Shown here one piece after another: positions 7,634 to 17,520 of a DNA stretch of 64,000 nucleotides (position 1 is its first letter; each line of letters begins with the position of its first letter). The DNA lies in assembly GCF_003987565.1 (NCBI RefSeq), contig NZ_NGJY01000005.1, forward strand, positions 1 through 64,000. Reading direction: 5' to 3'. The DNA comes from Vagococcus fessus. GTDB taxonomy: Bacteria; Bacillota; Bacilli; Lactobacillales; Vagococcaceae. The translations under genes and the position numbers were made by a program. The notes under the pieces were generated by a model that saw only the letters and a program-made list of their open reading frames with translations, was not told where the DNA came from and searched no databases.

Positions 7634-8683
7634 TTAAAAGTCATCATCAAGTTCATCGTCGTAATCTTCATAGCCTTCAGCGGAAACATCAATATTACCA
7701 GAAGAGGTTTCAATTGAAAGGGTATGTTTTGCATTTTTTATTTTGAAGTGGTCTGTATCTTTATTAAATAGAGTGATATCACCATTCTGAGATTTAGCTT
7801 TAATAGAGCTATCTTTTGGTCTATACCCAAATCTAGCAAACACATCACCGTTGACAGTTGTTAAGTTGGCATCATCTTCTAGGTAGGCACTATCCCAATT
7901 GATTGTTCCGTTTTGAGAAGTTGCGGTGATAGGTCCTTTTATTTCTGTTAATGAAATATCGCCACTTTCAGTAGTCACCTCAATGCTTCCTTTTACTTCA
8001 GAAGCTAGGATTTCACCGTCATTATTTTTAAGGAGTATGATTGGCGATTTAGTATTATTAATATCAAGTGTTGCTGATTCATTAGATGCTGTGATTTCTT
8101 TTTCAACTTTAAGGTCAAAGAGTGATATGTAAGATGCATTGCCTGTTACGTTTAAGGTTGTTAATTTTGAGTTTGCAAGAGTAACATGAGCCCCTTCATT
8201 TTTTAAGATGAGGTTGTCAGTTGTCATATCAAAGAGATTAACTTGCGAATTTTTTTGACCTTTGACTGTAATGGTTTTATAAGATTTTGGGATACTTAGG
8301 TAAACCGATTGATGTTCTGTTTCCCAAAAATTAACACCGATAGTCGGCATTTTTTTAGTACTTTTCGTAAAGGTTAAATCGATTTTAGTTGCATCATCGG
8401 TCTCAGATTTTTTCCAGTCGAATTTTTGACTTTTATCTAAGGAGTAAGTAGTACCTTCAATGTGGAATTTATTATCATCAGATTGGCTGATGCGATAATT
8501 TAAATCACCAGAAATGGTTAATTCTAAGTTGTCGGTTGCTTTTTTATTTTTAGGTTGATAGTCCTCTTTAATATGAGTTGAAAGTTGTTTGTCTGCTTTA
8601 ACATAGTAGAAAGTACCACCAGCTACTCCGATTATTAGGAGTAAGATACCAAAAGAGGCAAGGCTAATCATTTTTTTTGTCAT
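7634..8683 (-). CDS. DUF4097 beta-repeat envelope protein
   Basis: A 349-residue protein with one N-terminal membrane segment (about 8-28) and a long extracytoplasmic part. That part is built from repeated short beta units rich in phrases such as SGDISL, NGTINW and SGNIDVS, the DUF4097 adhesin-like solenoid. It ends in a very acidic tail. Its start codon overlaps the stop of the DUF1700 gene, so the two are coupled. DUF4097 genes are often linked to envelope-stress or PadR/DUF1700 modules. The function is not known and I do not assign one. Confidence 0.85.
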   Translation of the reverse strand: MTKKMISLASFGILLLIIGVAGGTFYYVKADKQLSTHIKEDYQPKNKKATDNLELTISGDLNYRISQSDDNKFHIEGTTYSLDKSQKFDWKKSETDDATKIDLTFTKSTKKMPTIGVNFWETEHQSVYLSIPKSYKTITVKGQKNSQVNLFDMTTDNLILKNEGAHVTLANSKLTTLNVTGNASYISLFDLKVEKEITASNESATLDINNTKSPIILLKNNDGEILASEVKGSIEVTTESGDISLTEIKGPITATSQNGTINWDSAYLEDDANLTTVNGDVFARFGYRPKDSSIKAKSQNGDITLFNKDTDHFKIKNAKHTLSIETSSGNIDVSAEGYEDYDDELDDDF

Positions 8684-9318
8684 TAGTGTTCACCTCGTAA
8701 TAGTCGTAGATTCCATGTTGTGTAGTGTTTTAGTAATTGTTTGACTGCTTTAGTGATAGGAATAAGTAGAGCGAGTCCGATTATTCCTATTCCTGATAAG
8801 GCAATAGAGGCAAAGATTTGAAACATTGCCATAGCGCCCGTGTTTAAAAAGAAGGCAACAATTCCAATGAGTGGTGATAGTGTTAAGATAAGCACAGTCA
8901 ACCAAATACCAAATAATAGGGCTAATGCACCGAAAATCATCCATATCATGAATAAGCCGTTAAAAAGTAAGACGCCTGCTACCTGGCAAAAACGTATAAA
9001 GAAAGAGGCTGGTTTCTTTTGTGCTGAAAAGTTTTGATAATAAGGATGGTCATCGTAAGCATCGCTGCTTGAGAATTCTTGCCAGTCGTTATTTTTTTCT
9101 GAGGGGTGCTCCGTAGGCTGGATACCATATTCTTTTAGAATATCTTCCGCAATATGTTGTGGCTGTCCAAGTTGTTTTGAAACATAAACTTCTTCTAGAC
9201 CTTCATCTAGTAATTGATTAAATTTATCATTATAGAGGTGTAAAAAGTAAGCTTGTTCTTTTTTAGGTAAAGGACGTAGCTTTATTTTTAACTCAGTTAA
9301 AAAGTGTTCCTTGTTCAT
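8683..9318 (-). CDS. DUF1700 membrane protein (HAAS-type)
   Basis: A 211-residue protein. The N-terminal soluble part (MNKEHFLTELKIKLRPLPKK, about 1-90) matches the helical DUF1700/HAAS domain, followed by three or four membrane segments. I chose the ATG at 9318, preceded by GAGGG at good spacing, over an in-frame ATG five codons upstream that has a weak ribosome site. HAAS domains are commonly paired with PadR regulators and DUF4097 proteins. Here DUF4097 is present but no PadR gene is adjacent. Confidence 0.85.
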   Translation of the reverse strand: MNKEHFLTELKIKLRPLPKKEQAYFLHLYNDKFNQLLDEGLEEVYVSKQLGQPQHIAEDILKEYGIQPTEHPSEKNNDWQEFSSSDAYDDHPYYQNFSAQKKPASFFIRFCQVAGVLLFNGLFMIWMIFGALALLFGIWLTVLILTLSPLIGIVAFFLNTGAMAMFQIFASIALSGIGIIGLALLIPITKAVKQLLKHYTTWNLRLLRGEH

Positions 9319-9380
9319 AAGTAGAACCCTCATTTCTTTGGAATTGCTCTAAACGTGAGTGACGTTAAGTAACTAGTATA

Positions 9381-9409
9381 AATATAGCCTCTAAAGACTA
9401 GCAGTACAA
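9381..9409 (-). promoter_or_regulatory. promoter of the DUF1700-DUF4097 operon
   Basis: Read leftward, TTGTAC and TATATT are separated by 17 bases and point toward the DUF1700 gene. CTAG tetramers occur four times between 9372 and 9451, including the inverted repeat CCTAG-N5-CTAGG. Confidence 0.6.
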
Positions 9410-9472
9410 TAGGGTAGGGCAAAAATCAGTCAAAAGTCCTAGAGTGACTAGGGCGTTAGTTTTGTTTTTAGG

Positions 9473-9501
9473 TTGCAGTTGGCGGGGTTATTTGATACTA
9501 T
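9473..9501 (+). promoter_or_regulatory. leuS promoter
   Basis: TTGCAG and TACTAT are separated by 17 bases, with a TG one base upstream of the -10. It lies directly before the T-box leader. Confidence 0.75.
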
Positions 9502-9509
9502 GAGTAGTA

Positions 9510-9767
9510 TACAAACGAAGAGGAGTAGTAAAGAGTCCTAGCTTACAGAGAGCATGTGGTGGTGTGAACATGCAGTGAACGCTTTTGAACTTACCTTGGG
9601 AACTGTTTAACTGATAAGGTTAAACCGGTGTCAGCCGTTATCATGAGTATGAGGCATTTGTTAATGACTACAAATGTAAATTATGGGTGGTACCACGTTT
9701 AGATGACAATCAGACGTCCTATAAAAGCGACACATTGTTGTGGCTTTTATAGGGCGTTTTTATTTTT
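9510..9767 (+). promoter_or_regulatory. T-box leader of leuS (specifier CUU, Leu)
   Basis: The leader holds a stem I with an AGTAGTAA-type element, then GAA-CTT-ACC, in which CTT at 9590-9592 is the likely Leu specifier. The T-box sequence TGGGTGGTACCACG lies at 9684-9697, and a strong terminator stem with its T run at 9715-9767. Uncharged tRNA-Leu should pair with the specifier and the T-box bulge and prevent termination. Confidence 0.9.
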
Positions 9768-9790
9768 ATTACTATTAGGAGGGATTATGT

Positions 9791-12205
9791 ATGGGATACC
9801 AACACAAAGAAATAGAAAAGAAATGGCAAGAATTTTGGGCTAACAATCACACATTTAAAACAACTGAAGATAAAGGGAAAGATAACTTTTATGCACTAGA
9901 TATGTTCCCGTATCCATCAGGACAAGGGCTTCACGTAGGGCATCCTGAAGGGTATACAGCAACAGATATTTTATCACGTATGAAACGTAGCCAAGGTTAT
10001 AATGTTTTACATCCAATGGGATGGGATGCCTTTGGTTTACCAGCTGAGCAGTATGCTTTAGATACAGGGAATGACCCTGCAGAATTTACACAACAAAATA
10101 TTGAAGTATTCCGTAAACAAATCAACTCACTTGGGTTTAGTTACGATTGGGATCGTGAAATTAATACAACAGACCCTAGTTACTACAAATGGACACAATG
10201 GATTTTCACAAAATTATTTGAAAAAGGCTTAGCGTATGAAGCTGAAATTCCAGTTAACTGGTGTCCTGCTTTGGGAACGGTTTTAGCCAATGAAGAAGTT
10301 ATTGATGGTAAATCCGAACGTGGAGATCACCCAGTATTACGTGTTCCGATGAAACAATGGATGTTAAAAATCACAGCTTATGCAGACCGTTTGATTGATG
10401 ATTTAGAGGAAGTCGACTGGCCTGAGAATATTAAAGAGATGCAACGTAACTGGATTGGTCGTTCTGAAGGAGCTAAAGTAACCTTTAAAGTGGCAGATTC
10501 TGATAAAGAATTTGAAGTCTTCACAACTCGTCCGGACACATTATTTGGGGCAACTTATGCTGTATTAGCACCTGAATTAGATTTAGTAAAAGAAATTACA
10601 ATTCCAGAGCAATTAGCAGAAGTTGAAGCTTACAGTGAAGCGGCTGCTAAGAAATCTGAATTAATGCGTACAGAATTATCAAAAGAAAAAACGGGTGTCT
10701 TCACAGGGGCTTATGCGATTAACCCAGCTAACGGCGAAAAAATGCCTATCTGGATTGCAGATTATGTTCTAGGAACATATGGAACAGGTGCGATTATGGC
10801 AGTTCCTGCACACGATGAGCGTGATTATGAGTTTGCTAAAACATTTGATTTAACAATCACACCGGTTGTTGAAGGCGGAGATATTGAAAAAGAAGCCTAT
10901 GTAGGTGATGGCAACCATATCAATTCTGATTTCTTAAATGGGTTAGGTAAAGAAGAAGCTATTACAGAGATGCTTAAATGGTTAGAAGAAAAAGAAGTAG
11001 GAAGTAAGGAAGTAAGTTACCGTCTACGCGACTGGTTATTCTCTCGTCAACGTTATTGGGGTGAACCAATTCCAGTTATTCACTGGGAAGATGGTACAAT
11101 GACAACTGTTCCTGAAGAAGAATTACCATTAATTTTACCTGTAACAAACGATATTAAACCAAGTGGTACGGGTGAATCGCCACTTGCTAATATTGAAGAG
11201 TGGGTAAATGTTGTTGACCCTGTAACGGGTATGAAAGGACGTCGTGAAACGAATACAATGCCACAATGGGCAGGTAGCTCATGGTATTACCTACGTTATA
11301 TCGACCCTAAAAATGATGAGGTATTAGCGGACCCAGAAAAATTAAATGACTGGTTACCAGTTGACATGTATATTGGTGGAGCAGAACATGCCGTTCTTCA
11401 CTTATTATATGCTCGTTTCTGGCATAAATTCTTATATGACTGTGGTGTTGTGCCAACTAAAGAGCCATTCCAACGTCTATATAACCAAGGGATGATTTTG
11501 GGAAGCAACAATGAAAAAATGTCTAAATCAAAAGGAAATGTTGTTAATCCTGATGATGTGGTTGAGAAATACGGAGCGGATACATTACGTTTATACGAAA
11601 TGTTTATGGGACCACTTGATGCAGCCATTGCGTGGAGCGAAAATGGTCTTGAAGGTAGCCGTAAATTCCTAGACCGTGTGTGGCGTTTAATCGTAACAGA
11701 AGATAATCAAAAACGTGATGCGATTACATCAGAAGCAAATGATGCATTAGCGAAGGTTTATCATCAAACGGTTAAAAAAGTGACAGAAGATTATGAAGGT
11801 TTACGTTTCAATACGGCGATTTCTCAATTAATGGTCTTTGTAAATGAAGCGAACAAACAAGATATCTTACCTCAAGAGTATATCGAAGGGTTTGTTCAAT
11901 TATTGGCTCCTATTGCTCCTCATATGAGTGAAGAGTTATGGACTATCTTAGGTCACGAAGGAAGCTTAACATATGTGGCATGGCCAACTTACGAAGAGAA
12001 ATTCTTAGTGGAAGATGAGTTAGAGATTGTTGTTCAAATCAATGGTAAAGTTCGTGCGAAATTAATGGTCTCACGCGATACTGACCGTGAAGAACTAGAA
12101 AAGTTAGCAATGGCTAACGAATTAGTTGCTGAACAATTAGCAGATAAAACAGTCCGAAAAGTAATTGCTGTACCGAATAAATTAGTCAATATTGTAGCGA
12201 ATTAA
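9791..12205 (+). CDS. leuS: leucyl-tRNA synthetase
   Basis: Charges tRNA-Leu in the cytoplasm. The 804-residue class Ia enzyme has the HIGH signature as HVGH (48-51, within [12 protein letters not shown]) and KMSKS (about 576-580). Between them lie the CP1 editing insertion and the tryptophan-rich tRNA-contact regions expected of LeuRS. The length is normal for Firmicutes. It is controlled by the T-box directly upstream, and the window carries two of its substrates, tRNA-Leu(UAG) and tRNA-Leu(UAA). A terminator follows. Confidence 0.98.
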   Translation: MGYQHKEIEKKWQEFWANNHTFKTTEDKGKDNFYALDMFPYPSGQGLHVGHPEGYTATDILSRMKRSQGYNVLHPMGWDAFGLPAEQYALDTGNDPAEFTQQNIEVFRKQINSLGFSYDWDREINTTDPSYYKWTQWIFTKLFEKGLAYEAEIPVNWCPALGTVLANEEVIDGKSERGDHPVLRVPMKQWMLKITAYADRLIDDLEEVDWPENIKEMQRNWIGRSEGAKVTFKVADSDKEFEVFTTRPDTLFGATYAVLAPELDLVKEITIPEQLAEVEAYSEAAAKKSELMRTELSKEKTGVFTGAYAINPANGEKMPIWIADYVLGTYGTGAIMAVPAHDERDYEFAKTFDLTITPVVEGGDIEKEAYVGDGNHINSDFLNGLGKEEAITEMLKWLEEKEVGSKEVSYRLRDWLFSRQRYWGEPIPVIHWEDGTMTTVPEEELPLILPVTNDIKPSGTGESPLANIEEWVNVVDPVTGMKGRRETNTMPQWAGSSWYYLRYIDPKNDEVLADPEKLNDWLPVDMYIGGAEHAVLHLLYARFWHKFLYDCGVVPTKEPFQRLYNQGMILGSNNEKMSKSKGNVVNPDDVVEKYGADTLRLYEMFMGPLDAAIAWSENGLEGSRKFLDRVWRLIVTEDNQKRDAITSEANDALAKVYHQTVKKVTEDYEGLRFNTAISQLMVFVNEANKQDILPQEYIEGFVQLLAPIAPHMSEELWTILGHEGSLTYVAWPTYEEKFLVEDELEIVVQINGKVRAKLMVSRDTDREELEKLAMANELVAEQLADKTVRKVIAVPNKLVNIVAN

Positions 12206-12221
12206 ATCAATACTGTATAAA

Positions 12222-12253
12222 AAGGATCGTAATTTTTACGGTTCTTTTTTTTT
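12222..12253 (+). terminator. leuS terminator
   Basis: AAAGGATCGTAA and TTACGGTTCTTT pair with one mismatch and are followed by a T run. Confidence 0.8.
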
Positions 12254-12298
12254 CGGGTAGACTAAATGAAAATTTAATAATTAAATATGGACTATACC

Positions 12299-12327
12299 TT
12301 AACTATTGTGTTTATTTTTGGTAGAAT
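12299..12327 (+). promoter_or_regulatory. murJ/ytgP promoter
   Basis: TTAACT and TAGAAT are spaced by 17 bases, with TGG forming an extended -10. Confidence 0.6.
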
Positions 12328-12372
12328 GATAGTAACAGTTTTTTAGAATGGTAAGAAAGTTGGACATAAAAC

Positions 12373-14019
12373 ATGGAAATTCAAAATGAGAATTTTGAAC
12401 AAAAAGAATTAGACTCTAAACAAAAGATGGTCCGTGGATCACTTTGGATGACAATTGGTAGTGTTGTATCTCGTTTAATGGGAGCCATTTATATCATACC
12501 GTGGTATGCATGGATGGGTGAGAATGCTAAAGTTGCGAATAATCTATTTACGAAAGGCTATAATATTTATGCTTTATTCTTAATGATTGCAACGGCCGGT
12601 ATTCCTGGTGCTATAGCCAAACAAATCTCTCACTATAACTCATTAAATGAATACGGTTTGAGTAAGAAATTATTTAAAAAGTCGATGTACTTGATGTTAG
12701 GTTTAGGTGTAGCGTTTGCGGGTATTATGTTCTTTGCAGCCCCTATATTAGCGGCAGGTGATAAAGAATTAATTCCGACAATGAGAGCTCTAAGTATCGC
12801 CTTACTTGTTTTCCCTTGTATGAGTGTTATACGTGGTTTCTTCCAAGGTTACCATGATATGATGCCATCAGCTGTTTCTCAAATTGTAGAACAGTTTGCA
12901 CGTGTCTTTTACATGTTACTGGCAACATTTATTATTATGAAAGTAACAACAGGTGATTATGTTGCAGCAGTAACTCAATCAACATTTGCGGCGTTTATCG
13001 GAATGTTAGCGGCAATGTTAGCATTAGGATGGTTCTATAAAAAAGAATCTAAGAAAATGCGTGAGCTTGAAGAAAATAGTGATAATAAAATTACGATTTC
13101 AACAAATGATTTATTAAAAGAAATGATGGTAGAAGCGTTACCGTTTATCGTGATTGGGTCAGCGATTACAATCGTGAAGATTTTTGATCAATATACGTTT
13201 GAACGTGCGATGCACCGTTTAACAAATTATACGCCAACACAAATAAAAGGGTTGTTTAGTACGTTTAGTGCTAATCCAGACAAGTTAACGATGATTACAA
13301 TTTCAATTGCAACATCACTTGCGGTAACGAGTTTACCACTTGTAACAGAAGCTTTTACGCTTAAAGACCGTCGTGGTGTCGCAAAACTAATTGCGGATAA
13401 TTTTCAATTATTCTTCTTCGTTATGATTCCTGCGACAATGGGAATGATAGTCCTAGCTTATCCGTTAAATACACTATTCTATGAGCCTGATCAATTAGGG
13501 TCATCAGTTTTAATACAAGCATGTTATGTAGGTATTATTTTAGGGTTTTATATGCTAGTGTCAACGACACTTCAAGGTTTATATGAAAATAAGAAAGCTA
13601 TGCAGTTTTTAGGAATAGGATTACTTGTAAAAGTAATTTTACAATACCCGTTCATTGCCAAGTTTCAAGTTTATGGACCGTTGTTATCAACAGCTATTTG
13701 TTTCTTAGTGGCGTCTTATTTAACAACAGCCCATATTAAAAAGATAACTCGTTTTGATTTAAGTATTGTAGTAAGAAGAACGATTTTAATTTTTATTTTA
13801 AGTGTGATTATGACCGTTGCGGCTTACCTAGCACGTTTGCTACTATGCACATTCTTAAGTCCAGATAGTAAAATCCAATCATTTATTATTGTAATGGTTG
13901 TTGGCGGACTAGGTGTTGCGATATATGGATACCTTGCTTTAAAATTACGTCTAGCAGATCAATTACTAGGCGATAAGGTAGCAGGAATTCGTCGTAAGTT
14001 GAAAATCAAAGGTATTTAA
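12373..14019 (+). CDS. murJ: MurJ-like lipid II flippase (YtgP, MOP superfamily)
   Basis: A 548-residue membrane protein with about 14 hydrophobic segments. The N-terminal MVRGSLWMTIGSVVSRLMGA block and the IATAGIPGAIAKQIS segment are typical of the YtgP branch of the polysaccharide-export/MurJ superfamily. YtgP homologues in streptococci and B. subtilis act as MurJ, moving lipid II across the membrane for peptidoglycan synthesis. The ribosome site is weak (AAGAAAG, far from the ATG). As in B. subtilis, an RsuA-type gene (ytzG) follows. Another polysaccharide exporter of the family is possible but less likely. Confidence 0.85.
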   Translation: MEIQNENFEQKELDSKQKMVRGSLWMTIGSVVSRLMGAIYIIPWYAWMGENAKVANNLFTKGYNIYALFLMIATAGIPGAIAKQISHYNSLNEYGLSKKLFKKSMYLMLGLGVAFAGIMFFAAPILAAGDKELIPTMRALSIALLVFPCMSVIRGFFQGYHDMMPSAVSQIVEQFARVFYMLLATFIIMKVTTGDYVAAVTQSTFAAFIGMLAAMLALGWFYKKESKKMRELEENSDNKITISTNDLLKEMMVEALPFIVIGSAITIVKIFDQYTFERAMHRLTNYTPTQIKGLFSTFSANPDKLTMITISIATSLAVTSLPLVTEAFTLKDRRGVAKLIADNFQLFFFVMIPATMGMIVLAYPLNTLFYEPDQLGSSVLIQACYVGIILGFYMLVSTTLQGLYENKKAMQFLGIGLLVKVILQYPFIAKFQVYGPLLSTAICFLVASYLTTAHIKKITRFDLSIVVRRTILIFILSVIMTVAAYLARLLLCTFLSPDSKIQSFIIVMVVGGLGVAIYGYLALKLRLADQLLGDKVAGIRRKLKIKGI

Positions 14020-14027
14020 AAATGAGG

Positions 14028-14055
14028 AGAACACTTTTTATAAGTGTTCTTTTTT
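14028..14055 (+). terminator. murJ terminator
   Basis: Stem GAACACTT/AAGTGTTC with a short TTTTA-type loop and a T run. Confidence 0.85.
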
Positions 14056-14083
14056 ACTACCATGAAAATAAGTGAGGGATTAG

Positions 14084-14809
14084 ATGAGATTAGATAAGTT
14101 AATTAGCCACTGTGGCTATGGCAGTCGGAAAGAAGTCAAAGAGATTTTAAAAAAAGAGAATGTAGAAGTGAACGGTAAAAGAGTGAAGGACGGGAAATTT
14201 AGTGTAAATGAAGTATCAGATAATGTAACATTGAATGGAGAGGTCTTAGAGTACCAAAAGTATTTTTATTATATGTTGCATAAACCAGAAGGGGTTATTT
14301 CCGCTACGGAAGATAATCGTCATAAAACAGTTCTTGATTTACTTAGTCGTGAAGATTATCGTGACGATTTATTTCCAGTAGGACGTTTGGATAAGGATAC
14401 GACAGGGTTACTGATTTTAACGAATGATGGGCAACTTAGTCACAATTTATTATCTCCTAAAAAACATGTCTCGAAATGTTATCATGCTTTGATTGAGGGG
14501 ATTGTGACGGAAGAAGATGTAGCTAAATTTAAAGAAGGCTTGGTTATTTCAGGAGATGAAGAATGTCTGCCAGGTTACTTAACAATTGTATCTGTAGACG
14601 AAAAATTAGAACAGTCGAGAATTGATGTTGTTATTTCTGAAGGGAAGTATCATCAAGTGAAGCGGATGTTTGAAGCGGTTGGAAAGACAGTAATGACACT
14701 CCACCGTCATTCTATGGGAGGACTCATATTAGATGCGACTTTATCAAAAGGAAGCTATCGAAAAGTCACACCTGAAGAGTTAGAACAGTTGCAAAAGCAA
14801 AAACTCTAA
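14084..14809 (+). CDS. rsuA: 16S rRNA pseudouridine synthase, RsuA family (YtzG)
   Basis: A 241-residue enzyme with an N-terminal S4 RNA-binding domain (MRLDKLISHCGYGSRKEVKE) and the RsuA/RluB catalytic core. The active-site motif GRLDKDTTGLL (about 100-110) includes the catalytic aspartate. By family, RsuA makes pseudouridine 516 in 16S rRNA. The order murJ/ytgP then rsuA is conserved with B. subtilis. A second family member of the same length lies at 34149-34874; this copy is the better candidate for the true RsuA because of its neighbour. Confidence 0.87.
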   Translation: MRLDKLISHCGYGSRKEVKEILKKENVEVNGKRVKDGKFSVNEVSDNVTLNGEVLEYQKYFYYMLHKPEGVISATEDNRHKTVLDLLSREDYRDDLFPVGRLDKDTTGLLILTNDGQLSHNLLSPKKHVSKCYHALIEGIVTEEDVAKFKEGLVISGDEECLPGYLTIVSVDEKLEQSRIDVVISEGKYHQVKRMFEAVGKTVMTLHRHSMGGLILDATLSKGSYRKVTPEELEQLQKQKL

Positions 14810-14846
14810 AAAGACAAGGTCCTCCTTTTTATTTTTCGTGAAAAAA

Positions 14847-14855
14847 TGGTAGAAT
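14847..14855 (+). promoter_or_regulatory. pepV promoter, extended -10
   Basis: TGGTAGAAT is an extended -10 element 35 bases before the pepV ATG. No clear -35 box is visible. Confidence 0.5.
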
Positions 14856-14889
14856 GAGGTATGTTTAAAATCAGATAGGAGTGGAATGA

Positions 14890-16299
14890 ATGACAATTAA
14901 TTGGCGTGAAGAAGTAGAAGCAAGAAAAGATGATTTATTTAAAGACTTATTTGATTTATTAAGTATTCCAAGTGTGAGAGAAGACGATAAAGCAACTGAA
15001 GATGCTCCCGTTGGACCTGGCCCTAAAGCAGCTTTATTACGTTTCTTAGAGATTGGTGAACGTGACGGCTTTAAATCAAAAAATATCGAAAACATTGCTG
15101 GACATTTAGAATTTGGTGAAGGCGATGAAACAATGGGGATTTTTGGTCACGTTGACGTGGTTCCTGTGGGGACTGGTTGGGACACAGATCCATTCACACC
15201 GGTTATTAAAGACGGTAAATTATTTGCTCGTGGTTCAAGCGATGATAAAGGCCCAAGTGTGGCAGCTTATTATGCGTTAAAAATGATTAAAGAATTAGGT
15301 TTACCTGTTTCTAAACGCGTTCGTTTTATTATTGGAACGGACGAGGAAAGCGGTTGGCAATGTATGGACCGTTACATGGAAGTTGAAGAAAAACCTGACT
15401 TTGGTTTTGCTCCAGATGCAGAATTCCCAATCATCAATGGTGAAAAAGGAAATGCCTCAATCAACTTAGAATTTAACGGGACGACTTCAGGTGTTTATCA
15501 ATTAACAAGCTTCAAATCTGGTTTACGTGTTAACATGGTACCAGAATCTGCAACAGCAGTTATTGAAGTATCTGATGAAGAAGCTGCAGCTAAAATGGAA
15601 GTTGATTTCATTGATTTTGCTGAGAAAAATCCAATTTCTGGTTCAGTAGAATTAGATGGAAAAACTGTAACAGTTATCGTAAAAGGTAAATCAGCTCATG
15701 GAGCTAGCCCAAAATCAGGAATTAATGGTGGAACATATTTAGCAGCATTCTTAAGCAACTTTGCTTTTGAAGGCGATGCTAAAGCATTCTTAAACACAAT
15801 TACTGCATCTATCCACGAAGATACAACAGGTGGAAAATTAGGAATTGCTCACACGGATGATATTATGGGTGAGTTAACAGTGAATGCTGGTTTATTCTCA
15901 TTCGTAGCAGGTGAAGAAGGAAATTATGTGACTTTAAATATCCGTTATCCTAAAGGAACAACAGCTGACGATATGAAAGTTAAATTAGAAGAGTTAGTTT
16001 CTTCAGTTGGCGGCTCAGTAGTTGTATCTAAAGCTAGCCAGCCTCACTATGTACCAGAAGATGATGAATTAGTTAAAACTTTATTAGCTGTTTATACTGA
16101 ACATACTGGTCTTGAAGGAAAAGGTAAAGTAATTGGTGGCGGTACATTTGGACGTATCTTAGAACGCGGTGTTGCGTTTGGTGCGATGTTCCCACACAGT
16201 GTAGATACAATGCACCAAGCTAACGAATTTATGGCAGTAGACGATATTATTAATGCGACTGTTATTTATGCAGATGCAATCTACCGTCTAATTAAATAA
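14890..16299 (+). CDS. pepV: dipeptidase PepV (M20 metallopeptidase)
   Basis: Splits dipeptides in the cytoplasm using two zinc ions. The 469-residue protein has the PepV length and its metal ligands: H87 in GHVDVVPVG, D119 in GSSDDKGP, the glutamate pair E152-E153 in GTDEESG, an aspartate in FAPDAEFP (about 176), and a C-terminal histidine in FPHSVDTMHQAN. A lid domain with SAHGASPKSG lies between the halves of the catalytic domain. The ATG follows a GATAGGAGTGGA ribosome site. A strong shared terminator separates it from the leftward CBS gene. Confidence 0.95.
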   Translation: MTINWREEVEARKDDLFKDLFDLLSIPSVREDDKATEDAPVGPGPKAALLRFLEIGERDGFKSKNIENIAGHLEFGEGDETMGIFGHVDVVPVGTGWDTDPFTPVIKDGKLFARGSSDDKGPSVAAYYALKMIKELGLPVSKRVRFIIGTDEESGWQCMDRYMEVEEKPDFGFAPDAEFPIINGEKGNASINLEFNGTTSGVYQLTSFKSGLRVNMVPESATAVIEVSDEEAAAKMEVDFIDFAEKNPISGSVELDGKTVTVIVKGKSAHGASPKSGINGGTYLAAFLSNFAFEGDAKAFLNTITASIHEDTTGGKLGIAHTDDIMGELTVNAGLFSFVAGEEGNYVTLNIRYPKGTTADDMKVKLEELVSSVGGSVVVSKASQPHYVPEDDELVKTLLAVYTEHTGLEGKGKVIGGGTFGRILERGVAFGAMFPHSVDTMHQANEFMAVDDIINATVIYADAIYRLIK

Positions 16300-16301
16300 A
16301 G

Positions 16302-16334
16302 AAAAAAAGCTTAGCCGGAAGGCTAAGCTTTTTT
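16302..16334. terminator. bidirectional terminator between pepV and cbpA
   Basis: Perfect stem AAAAAAGCTTAGCC/GGCTAAGCTTTTTT with a GGAA loop. Confidence 0.9.
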
Positions 16335-16335
16335 A

Positions 16336-16989
16336 TTAGTGGCTGTCTTCAATAGATTTTTGTAAATCTTCAATTTCAACGACTTTGTATTTTTTCTTCT
16401 CTAGATGAGTAATGACAGAATTAAGTGTGTCTTCGGTAGTATCCGCAGGTAAAGTGAATAGCATACGTCGGATGAATTCATCTTGTCCAACATCTAATGT
16501 AATACAACTTGTAATAGAAGTTTGTTTTGAAATGATTTTTGATACGGCTGCTAAATCACCTTGTTGTCCAGTAGAAGCAACGGTTAAAACGTAGCGACCT
16601 TCAGAAACATTCCAAGATTGAGCTAAAACATTTAATAATTTACTGTGAGTTAAAATACCATAAAAATGTTGTTGTTCATCAAGAACTGCGATATAAGGTA
16701 ATTCTTTAATCGTGAAGAATATTTTGAAGAACGACGAGTTGATATGGATAAATTTCGTAGCATTTTTAATAAGATGAGTAACTGGTAATGACATATCGCC
16801 ACCATTAGATTTATGACGGTAGATATGCATTTTGTAGATATTACCACGGAAGATTTTGCCTGTGGAGTCAAGAACGGGTACACAGCGGTAACCAGAATCT
16901 TCTAGAATAGTTAAAGCGGCCTCTAGTGAACATGTTTCATCTACGGTTGTTAAGGCTTGTTTTGGAATGCAAACTTGTTTGATTAGCAT
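16336..16989 (-). CDS. cbpA: CBS-pair protein with ACT-like domain (CbpA-type c-di-AMP receptor)
   Basis: A 217-residue cytoplasmic protein with two CBS motifs (about 1-60 and 70-125), each ending in a D-x-x-G-x-I-x-x-h strand pattern, and a C-terminal ACT-like domain (about 132-210). This layout matches the Listeria c-di-AMP-binding protein CbpA rather than the shorter CbpB/DarB, which lacks the ACT part. Ligand binding is inferred from family resemblance only. It is a single leftward gene with AGGAGG before the ATG. Confidence 0.65.
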   Translation of the reverse strand: MLIKQVCIPKQALTTVDETCSLEAALTILEDSGYRCVPVLDSTGKIFRGNIYKMHIYRHKSNGGDMSLPVTHLIKNATKFIHINSSFFKIFFTIKELPYIAVLDEQQHFYGILTHSKLLNVLAQSWNVSEGRYVLTVASTGQQGDLAAVSKIISKQTSITSCITLDVGQDEFIRRMLFTLPADTTEDTLNSVITHLEKKKYKVVEIEDLQKSIEDSH

Positions 16990-17175
16990 TTTAGGAACCT
17001 CCTAATTATGAGTGATTTGTTAGTATTATCTTAACATATATTAATCAAAACCCCTAGATAAAAGTAGAATATATTTTTTTGAATACTCATATTTGTTGAA
17101 TAGTCAATTGACAGTATAGAAAAATGGTGGTAATGTAAACTAGTAAAACTAAAGCAGGATGGGGGATACTGTACC

Positions 17176-17328
17176 GTGCCAACTAAAAAATCATCACTTG
17201 CTTGTTCGGTTTGTGGGTCTAGAAATTACTCTAAGTCTGTAAATGAAGGACAACGCACAGAACGTTTAGAAATCAAAAAATTTTGTAAATACTGCAAATC
17301 ACATACATTGCATCGTGAAACAAAATAA
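17176..17328 (+). CDS. rpmG: ribosomal protein L33 (zinc-ribbon type)
   Basis: A 50-residue protein starting at GTG (first residues [19 protein letters not shown]) and ending in HTLHRETK. Two CxxC pairs (CSVC and CKYC) show the zinc-binding form of L33 in the large ribosomal subunit. The GTG follows a GGATGGGGGA stretch. It lies 23 bases before secE, the usual rpmG-secE pairing. Confidence 0.95.
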   Translation: MPTKKSSLACSVCGSRNYSKSVNEGQRTERLEIKKFCKYCKSHTLHRETK

Positions 17329-17351
17329 GTAAAGACGAGGAGGACTACCTG

Positions 17352-17519
17352 ATGAAATTTTTAAAGAGTGTTCGTGAAGAAATGAAAATCGTAACATGGC
17401 CTTCAAAAAAACAATTGAAGAAAGATGTATCGACAGTTATTCAAACAACATTATTGTTTGCTCTGTTCTTCGGAGTTGTTGATTATGGCATTAATTTAAT
17501 CATTAAATTGTTTGTATAG
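17352..17519 (+). CDS. secE: preprotein translocase subunit SecE
   Basis: A 55-residue membrane protein with the SecE motif VTWPSKKQL (about 14-22) followed by one transmembrane helix (about 29-52). This is the short single-helix form found in Gram-positives. It clamps SecY in the protein-export channel. In most bacteria nusG follows directly. Here a strong terminator and an unrelated regulator gene come first, and nusG starts 2.2 kb away with its own promoter. Confidence 0.95.
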   Translation: MKFLKSVREEMKIVTWPSKKQLKKDVSTVIQTTLLFALFFGVVDYGINLIIKLFV

Positions 17520-17520
17520 T

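Noticed and set aside
14809-14838. Terminator after the first rsuA gene
   Set aside because: AAAAAG and CTTTTT flank the region, but the inner part does not pair; too weak to list.
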